Source: Neckera pumila (lineage: Eukaryota > Streptophyta > Bryopsida > Hypnales > Neckeraceae). Taken from it: DNA of 64,000 bases. This document shows positions 56,648 to 64,000 of the stretch, in pieces; position 1 is the first letter of the stretch; each line of letters begins with the position of its first letter. Made by a program: the position numbers and the translations under genes. Below the pieces are notes generated by a model. That model did no database searches. It was given only the letters and a program-made list of their open reading frames with translations, and was not told the origin of the DNA. Location of the stretch: positions 5,284,520-5,348,519 of the forward strand of contig OZ018409.1 in assembly GCA_963969595.1 (NCBI GenBank), in the 5' to 3' direction.

Positions 56648-58371
56648 ATGGGTTTATTGGACAAACTCTAGGACGATGTGCTGACGGGACTTCAACTAGA
56701 CCAGGGGTTGAAGAAACTGCGGAAGCAGCGCTTGGCTGTGGTGGCTTGTCAGATGAATTTCCAAACGGTGAGTGTTAATGCTTTGCATTTTCTTTGTTAA
56801 TTTTGTAATTATTTATTTTTGTTCGAGTGTATGCTTAGATGTTTTGTGGATCTGTGAACGTCGGTGTATGGATGCAAGTGAGGTGAGGGCTTGCAATGTG
56901 ACGCAGAGAATTTGATCCAAAAGCCACCCATGATGCGCTCCTTGGACACCGATTCTTTGGCAAAATCTCTTGGAAGCTACGGATCAAATCCCCCAGCATC
57001 GCCTTCTTTGGCCTCACTGTCTCTCAGCAAGTAAGTTTTGCAATAAGAATGTATTGTTGTAGATTTTTAGGAGGTCATGTCCCTCAGTAGCATCTTCTGT
57101 AGCATATTCTATAGTGTTTTAAATTCTTTGGCTCAAAACAATGATACTAATGGCGCCCAAAGCTTTGAAACTAGGTTAGGGTGTCATTTGTGGTTTTATA
57201 TAGGTGTTAAAATCTTTGATTATAAATGTAGTTTTTAGATGTTCTGTTTTAAAAGGAAGAATGGACCTGAGCATTGAAGGCGTTAATTCTAACATTTAGG
57301 GCTGGAAGTATAGAGAGTTCAAAACAATTGATAGCCTTCTTTTGCATGTGTATATAGATTTCCGTGTTTCATTAGGTAGTCCTACTGAAGACTATTGAAG
57401 ATCAAATCCACTACCTCTTGTTCTAATTTATTCATTTATTTGAAAGCACTCTTGCAGCAGCAGCATGTTTGTATTGTCATTAAATAGAGGATTTAGTTTA
57501 CGTCCTCTGAGAAATTGCGCATTCTGCCGAAGCTCACTTATAGATGTCATGTAGATGTAGTCATGTAGTCATGTCATATGTAGTTTTATTAGAGTAATGT
57601 GACGATTCATGGTGTTAGCTGGTATTAGATAGAAGTTCTTAAAAGAGAATAAAGATGTGAAAAATTGCCAGTCATTACATGTGGGAAGGATATATTGGAG
57701 AGGTTGATGAAGTGACTCTCTAGAGTTGTGCGTGCAGGTGAAAGGGTATGGTACACGATCGATAAAACCACTTGAAATATGCATCGCGTTTATTTGCATC
57801 GCGTACATCGCGTGCAAATATTCACTTGAGCATTTGGCAAGTTGTAAAGTATATCAAAGATTATGATGGAGGAACCTTGATGGATTGTTGAATTGATCCA
57901 AAGTGTAGCATAAGAAAATATTAATGACCTTGTTCATCCAATCTGTTGCACACTTACTGGTTGTTTGCTTTGTTTATTTTTTGAGTGACTTAGAATCTTT
58001 ATTTTCTTACAAAGAGAACTTTCTGATTTGGAATCAGCATTTTCACATCTTAGATTAAGCATGATCTGTATTTAGTCTGTCATGGAACATAATGCTTTGT
58101 TCAACGATTGGTGTCTGCTGTTATGATAAGTCATGAACCGATATCTGAAAAATTATTGCTTGGTTAGCAATTGGTAAGTAATGTTTTTCTTGTGAGATTG
58201 TCTCTCTTCTTGATGTATGGAACAGGTCCTCCCTACTTATCTCCATTTTGGGATTTTGCACCAAACAATGCAACAAAAGGAAAGAAGGGTGGAAGAGTTG
58301 GCGCAAGAAGATGGAAACCCCTAGCTGTGGTCAAGGATCTGCCTATAGATGTCTGGAGGCTCAATGTGTGA
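56648..58371 (+). pseudogene. DRM1/ARP (dormancy/auxin-associated)-like gene, stop at codon 8
   Basis: ATG 56648 opens MGLLDKL, then TAG (56669-56671), then DDVLTGLQLDQGLKKLRKQR. The family starts MGLLD(K/Q)LWDD, so the stop replaces the conserved Trp8, consistent with TGG-to-TAG. Exon 1 ends at 56767 before GTGAGTG. A plausible exon 2 (56909-57030) is Ser/Pro-rich (SLGSYGSNPPASPSLASLSLS) and ends at GTAAGT. A possible last exon (about 58227-58371) ends with KDLPIDVWRLNV and TGA, where family members have a DVWR motif followed by more residues; its splice phase does not match exon 2, so either an exon is missed or the model is wrong. The N-terminal match is strong, the rest weak. Known members are small, intrinsically disordered proteins linked to dormancy and auxin response. 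Confidence 0.5.
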
Positions 58372-59035
58372 ATTAATCTCACTACAAAATCCCAAAATGC
58401 GGGCAATGACACTTCAGGCTCAGTTAGTGAAAATGGAGGTCTTAGTGTAGCATTCATTTCATCTTCTTGGAATTCAATGACGGGCAGTACATGGAAACAA
58501 AGGTAGTTGCAGTTGCCTTGCATGAAAGTGTGTGTAGAAAGAGGTAGTGTATTGCATCTGTCAGATGTCTCTAGACTGGATATCCGAGTTGGGCAAAGCA
58601 AATGTGTAACTTGTACTGTTACCTATGAATGTGAGACTTATGAGAAATTGTACATGTTCCGCAGTCCCTGAGAAAGTGGCACAGATGCAAGAAAGGAAGC
58701 CAAATGGAACACGAGAGTAAAGTACACGTGTCAAAAGTGCAAGCTGCTGCTTGTTAGCTAAAAAGCAACAATTATTTTTACTAAATTTATCAAGCACAAT
58801 AGTGGACGAAACTTCCATGAAGGTGAATTCATTTCAATTTACTAGATATCACGCAAGCTACTGCTGATTGGACAAAGTGAACCAGCGTGGCAGGGAGGAT
58901 GCACAACAGTAGTGCTGGTATATTTTTAGGTCCGAATTGACAGTCGTTTTGACAGAATCTTGTCAATAAAGCATCCAAATCACCCCCTCCGAATCGACAA
59001 TGTAGTTGATAGAACTTTGTCAAGATTTTGTCATT
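58372..59035. other. Intergenic, no supported gene
   Basis: Mixed sequence between the DRM1-like fragment and the minus-strand pseudogene. Direct phrases TTTGTCAA / CTTGTCAA and CGAATTGACA recur at 58930-59030, but no element or coding signal is established. Confidence 0.4.
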
Positions 59036-60657
59036 TCAACAACATTTTCCCTTGTAGTGTTCATAGGCAATGGTTTCCATGACTGGTAAACCATACCATA
59101 ACTGAAGCTGCCGCGTTGGATCTTGAAAGAGAGAGATGGTGGTGTTGCTTGCCTTGGCCTTCTTCTGTTTAGATTTGTTGAAGTCCAATGTTGTGCGTTT
59201 GTTTGTGACAGTGGCATCTTCCATTTCAATCTCCTCTAAAAATGGAATTGAATTGTAAGACTAATCAGGTGGCAAAGAGCTTGTCATGATGCTTGTAGGT
59301 ATCAAGAAACAATTGCACATAGTTAGGTACATGTATTTTTTGTGGTGATTTTTAGTATTTGAATATAGTATGTTTTGTTTCTGTAGGTGATTAGGAGCAA
59401 AGTTGTGCAAAATTTTGTGTGAAGAGAGATGTATTTAGCTAGCATGTTATATGCATTAGAGCAATTTGGTGTTAAGGTGTATGTTGTCAAGCATTGTTGT
59501 ACTATTTGATGGACATTGTGGTGATTTGATTTAGATGTGACTATTTGTTTTTTGTGGGTTTTGAGAACCTTGGTGTCAGTTGTAGGGGCCTTCCGGGAAG
59601 CATTGATCTTCCAGGCATTACGTGGATTACAACTGCCACATAAGGGAGAGTATTTGAAAGAAAACTTAAAAAAAAGAGGAATAACAGTAATCAAATTGTG
59701 AAGGTGAGGTAACTTACCTGGTTTGTTTGGATGCACAACTTGATGGATTGGAGATGTTGTTTTCCTTGAAGGTGCTACCGTGGTCACGGGTTGGAGTTTG
59801 TCCTTTTGTTGCTTGGAACTTGAGCACGGTTTAGGAGCTGTGGTTGATGATCTTCTCTACTTTGTATGAGTTTGATCACCCCTGTTGTCCTTGGGCTGAT
59901 TTTGGTGAGTTGGTGCAGGCTTGAATTATGTCTTGCTGCTTTGGATCTTATTCTCCCTCCGTGGTTCTTGAGTTTGCTTACGCATTTTCTTCTTTCTAGA
60001 TCGTGATTGATGTTGTAGCAACTGCTTCTTGGGCATAAGAATTTGGGCCATAGTTAGACTGTTGGTCACAGGCTTCCAATCGTTTGTGGCAGTTAGGGCG
60101 CGGCGTACGAGGGTGGTCTTGCATGCCGTTTGAGGTTGCAGCGTCCGAGGTCGAGCGCGGCGGTTGGGGTTGGACACTTGCTGTTGACTGCGTTTGCGAG
60201 GACCTCTCAGCCAATGCTGTCTGTGTTTGGGGACGAGCTCGTTGGTGTAGGTGCTGTCTACTCTTTGGAATGTCGACGGTAATTGGGAGCGGTAGTTGGT
60301 TCTTGACGAGTTGACAGTAAGGGAAGGAGATGCTACCTTAACTCGTTGGATTGTAAGGGAAGGAGATGCTAGTCTACCTCGAAGCAGGGAGTTGGAGAAC
60401 AGAGCATGATTTGCGGCCCAACTATTTTGGAAGTTTTGAGTTTGGTGTGTCTCAGCAGCTACGAGTAATAAGTCACTAACTAAGATCTGGTGCTTTGAGT
60501 GAGTTTCTAGGCTAGTATCAATCAAGATTTGTGATAGAAAGAGCAGCACAACAAATGTAGCGTATCTAATGTAGAACTTGTGAATGCAGATTTGGGAACT
60601 TGGGGGTGGAGGTTCCACCCTAGCTGAAGGATCAATTGCAGGGAAATATGTATGCAT
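59036..60657 (-). pseudogene. Spliced, Gln/Lys/Thr-rich protein gene with two in-frame stops, unrecognised
   Basis: Exon A, 60657-59718, starts at ATG and keeps one frame for 313 codons apart from TAA (59926-59928) and TAG (59857-59859). It ends CCAG before GTAAGT; the acceptor TTTTTAG lies at 59236, and exon B (59235-59036) continues in phase with EEIEMEDATVTNKRTTLDF, SLFQDPTRQLQLWYGLPVME and TGA. One N-terminal hydrophobic stretch (FVVLLFLSQILI) is followed by low-complexity sequence rich in Gln, Arg, Lys, Thr and Ser. Both stops fit CAA/CAG-to-TAA/TAG changes. No known domain. It lies about 2.7 kb upstream of the other minus-strand pseudogene (54754-56319) and could be its 5' part, with the DRM1-like fragment between, but this link is unproven. 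Confidence 0.5.
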
Positions 60658-61117
60658 AGCTTGAGGGACGGCAGGTACCCACTAGACGTGACGATGTGAA
60701 GATTTCGGAGTTGCAACAACAGCGGTGGACTTGCATGTAGGCGTGGATCACCGGATCCAAACTGCTACAACTTTGGTGCACGCCTCTAGCTGCTTCGGAT
60801 TCCGACGCCGCACCGCCAACACTCGAGGAGAAGTTGAGAGTTCTCGGATCCGGAAATTACGGTGACACTTCAAGGTCGCCGTCGTAGCAAATCCATCTGC
60901 TGCAGCTCCGTTGTTGGAGTACGGTGTTTGCTAGTGTGTGTTGTCGGAGCTGGTCAGCAGATCTTCAGTGCCTAGGTGCCATCTTCACGTCTGTGGTACC
61001 TTGCTCTCTCGCTGCGACTCGCTTATGCCGTTGTTGTGTTGAGAGGAGCGCGCTTTGGGAATACACAGGGTATCTGGCTGCAACTGGGAATAGTTTGCTA
61101 TGGAGGTCAATCGAACC
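60658..61117 (-). other. Upstream region of the minus-strand pseudogene
   Basis: GC-richer than the rest of the right flank, in keeping with a former promoter or leader for the minus-strand gene. Short frames on both strands are unsupported. Confidence 0.3.
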
Positions 61118-61160
61118 GTCGAATCTTCAATCTTCAATCTTTAATCTTCAATCTTGATTC
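61118..61160 (+). repeat. AATCTTC heptamer repeat, five or six units
   Basis: CGAATCTTCAATCTTCAATC and continuing units, with single-base variants. A simple repeat without associated gene. Confidence 0.88.
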
Positions 61161-62469
61161 TTCATCCCGTTGACCTATCCTGTGTTGGTTCTAAGGGCCA
61201 AGGGTAAAGGTGTGTAATAAGAAACAAGTCTTGGACGGGTAAAACGGGACGGCCAACACGAGTGATCGTCCGGATGATGGACTCCTAAATTTCAAACCCA
61301 CGATGACCAGGAAGCGCCTTTCATCAATGGGAACAACATATAAGATCGACTATGTGTGCCATTAACCCCACTTTGTCGCCACAAACACAAAATGGAGCGC
61401 TTACTGGATAACCACGGCTCGCAACAGGTTTACAATGCAGAAATTGAATTTTCAACTAGCCTCCAAAACCGGCTGGGAATAACAAAAATGAAAACGAGCC
61501 ACAAGCCACAACACATTGAAGACCCTCAAAGCTTCTTCAAATCTTTAAAGTCTTGAGTCTTGAAGTCTTCCTTTGCTCTACAACTTGAAGAAACCCCAAC
61601 AAGTTTAAAAAGAAACTTCTCTAAAATAGCCGCTGCCTTCTAACTAGTGTCATAGATGCTTCACAATCTCAATAGCTAAGTGTCTTAACATTCTAAAAAA
61701 CTAATAGCATAAACCAACTACTCAACAAATTTCAATTCACTCCAAACTACTGGCCAAAAGCTATTAAAGAACAAAGTAGAGGTCCTCTTCTCCCTTAACA
61801 TTTAACCACTATTCCTTCAATCTCAATAACTTTTGCTTCTTAAGTTCAAATCACATAAATAAACTCAATATAAAGAGGTGAGCTTATGATCTAACTTCTC
61901 CTAAGGTTTCATTATTGACAAAAGAACTAATCCAAAGTTATAGCCGATGAAGTCTCGACCTTCTTCCTCCTATTTCAATCTCCGCTCCAAACTTCAGCAC
62001 ATCATAATTTCTTGTTTCAAACTCCAAATCACATGTAAGATGACTTTTTAGAAAGTTATAAATGAGATCTATACACCCTATAAGTTTCAAGATAAACAAA
62101 CAAAGAGTTCAAAAGTTATAGCTTGTTTGAAATCTCTGCCCACTCAATGGAAGGCCTTGGATATTCACAACTTAAAACCTTAATAACTTTTGACTCACAA
62201 CTCCAAATTCAACTTGCAAGCACAATTTGAAGAGCTATAAGTATCAAGAATTTACTCTCAAAGTCTCATTTAATAATAATTCATTCTCCATGAGCTACAT
62301 CAACCCAAAAATCAGCTTCCAAAAACAAAAAAAATATCCAACAACCCACACACCAAACTTCCTCTCCACACATACAACACACCAATACTCTATATCTCTC
62401 TCCTTCCCAAAACAATTGGTCTTCCCCCCTTCTCCCACAACCCGAGAGAAGATGAAAAGTCATTGCCTT
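61161..62469. other. Intergenic, no supported gene
   Basis: Pyrimidine-rich on the plus strand, many stops. Nothing recognised. Confidence 0.4.
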
Positions 62470-62645
62470 TTTACCACCTATCTCCACTTTATCTCCACTC
62501 TAACTTCACTCTACCTCTTTATTTTTTACTTTTCCATTCTATCTCCATCTTATTTTATCTCTAACTTCACTCTATCCCTTTATCTTTTACCTTTCTATTC
62601 TATCTCCACCTTATCTTATCTCTAACTTCACTTTATCCACTCTAT
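62470..62645 (+). repeat. 61-bp pyrimidine-rich tandem array, about 2.8 copies
   Basis: Units with TCTAACTTCACTCTA begin at about 62499, 62560 and 62621, 61 bp apart, each with TTCTATCTCCA(T/C)CTTAT. The plus-strand open frame across it is low-complexity (Ser/Leu/Phe/Tyr) and not considered a gene. Confidence 0.85.
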
Positions 62646-64000
62646 CTACGGAATAAAGAATTAAAACCCACATATATCTAGTAGAGGTAAAAAAACTAAA
62701 ACCCCAATTTCTTGAGACTCAGAAAAAAAACCTCTAGTTTGACATAGTATAATCTAAATAAAACACAAAGAAGAATATCGAATGAGATGAAGCCACCTCA
62801 AATGATGTCAACTTCTTTATAATGCAACAAATATTAAAATCTATCTAAATCATATATATATATACATAATCTACATAATGTCTGCATTTGCAACACGACA
62901 CCGTCATCAACATCGTGCGCTTCTTTTCATCAGGAGTGTCCATAAGATTCTACATTAATATGTGCAATGCTATGTGAAACATTCGTGTATCCAATTTTCA
63001 AATCACCCTCTAAAGAACATCCATCCTAAAGCTCCATTGCCCACTATCCTTTTTATGCCACCTATAATTGAACCTCCAATGGCTACCTTCATTCATCCAA
63101 AACTACTACATACTCAACCTCGAGATGGGAGGTGAACCATTACTTTTGTATTTCAATGATGTCGTTTAAGGGGAATGTAATAGATAAGTATGTATCTTAT
63201 GCTTTCAACTTTGAAGCTTCATAAACTACTGTGTAAAACTTCATTAAAAATTAAAAATTACGAAGTAAGTTTTTTAAATGAGAAAAAAAAATATTCAATA
63301 TCTACAACTATTGCATGCACCTTCATTTCAAATATCATAAAAAATGGACATACCATGTGAAAGTGATGAGCAAAAATTGTGTCATGACCCTTGTGACAAC
63401 CCGTGATGGATGAATGCATTGATAAATGAAAGAATTTATGATGATTGAGTAATGGCCTTTGATGGATAAATGCATTCATGATGAAATGTGCACTAATAGA
63501 GAAGCATAGATTGCCTGGAAATAGATATATCCAAATGGTAGATTTGTACATTGGAGGGTGAATGCAAGAAAGACCGGAACTACTTGGCATCACAATGGAA
63601 GTGACAAAGTTGTGAATGGCCACAGCTTTTGGAAGGTGAAGCCAATGTAATAAAAAATTTTAATGAAGATGAAAATTTTTATAGGAATTATAACGCTTAT
63701 TTTTCTAATTAATTTTGAATTCAGCTAATTTGTCCCACTTTGTAGTTTAGGATTTTTTAGTACTAAAGAGCATCCAAAAATAATGATCTAAAGCTGAAAT
63801 TTTTGTAGTCTATTTCCATAGTAGGAAGTCATGTTTCTATCAAAGGAAATTTTTAAAAATATATGTTTTATGTCCTCCACATGTGTGCTAACAAGGCTCC
63901 TTTGTGAGTGCATTTCTGAACATTGAAGATAGTTTTAAGATCATTCTTTTGATGAAATCTCTTCATCATAAAGTTCTCTCAAATTCAATTTTTTTTTGGT
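62646..64000. other. Intergenic, no supported gene
   Basis: AT-rich to the end of the window. A 121-codon minus-strand frame (63258-63623) contains no recognised domain. No element termini seen. Confidence 0.4.

Noticed and set aside
62227..62625. 132-codon plus-strand frame
   Set aside because: Overlaps a pyrimidine-rich 61-bp tandem array; composition-driven open frame.

Overview
The window looks like nuclear DNA of a land plant, most likely a bryophyte such as a moss. The reasons are compact, GC-richer, mostly intron-poor genes standing in very AT-rich intergenic DNA; plant-type families (a C3HC4 RING protein, a BTB/POZ protein, a DRM1/ARP-like N-terminus); a Ty1/copia element with the usual plant primer-binding site; and LINE and MITE debris everywhere. 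Land plant is a confident call; moss is an inference.

Layout. 1-12 kb is gene-free: a 28-29 bp minisatellite, one copy of a ~300 bp MITE (second copy inverted at 11.8 kb), and many members of a family of terminal-inverted-repeat elements that sit in TTAA targets. 12.9-13.7 kb holds an intact plant-specific gene of unknown function. 14.6-20.2 kb is a complete but decayed Ty1/copia retrotransposon with 5-bp target duplication. A ~500 bp foldback element (20.7-21.2 kb) and two TTAA elements sharing one TTAA (21.7-22.9 kb) follow. 24.0-25.9 kb is a seven-exon gene for an SLX9-like ribosome biogenesis factor. 26.5-29.8 kb and 32.5-33.7 kb are two copies of a segmental duplication; each lies just upstream of a short gene (RING protein at 30.2 kb, BTB/POZ protein at 34.2 kb), and the second copy preserves the empty site of a TTAA element found in the first. 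Two more long inverted repeats lie at 31.6-31.9 and 37.7-38.1 kb.

40.3-48.1 kb (minus strand) is a LINE with endonuclease, reverse transcriptase, an extra domain that I read as PCIF1-like (adenine methyltransferase fold), RNase H, a zinc finger and a C-terminal tail, interrupted near its 3' end by a TTAA-family element. 49.8-54.8 kb is a further TTAA element plus several tandem arrays. 54.8-60.7 kb holds broken coding sequence: two minus-strand pseudogene segments and, on the plus strand, a DRM1-like gene start with a stop at codon 8. 61-64 kb has no recognisable gene.

Most disabling changes that can be inferred in the mobile elements and pseudogenes fit C-to-T (G-to-A) transitions, as expected from deamination of methylated cytosines in silenced DNA. 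I found no rRNA, tRNA or CRISPR feature.
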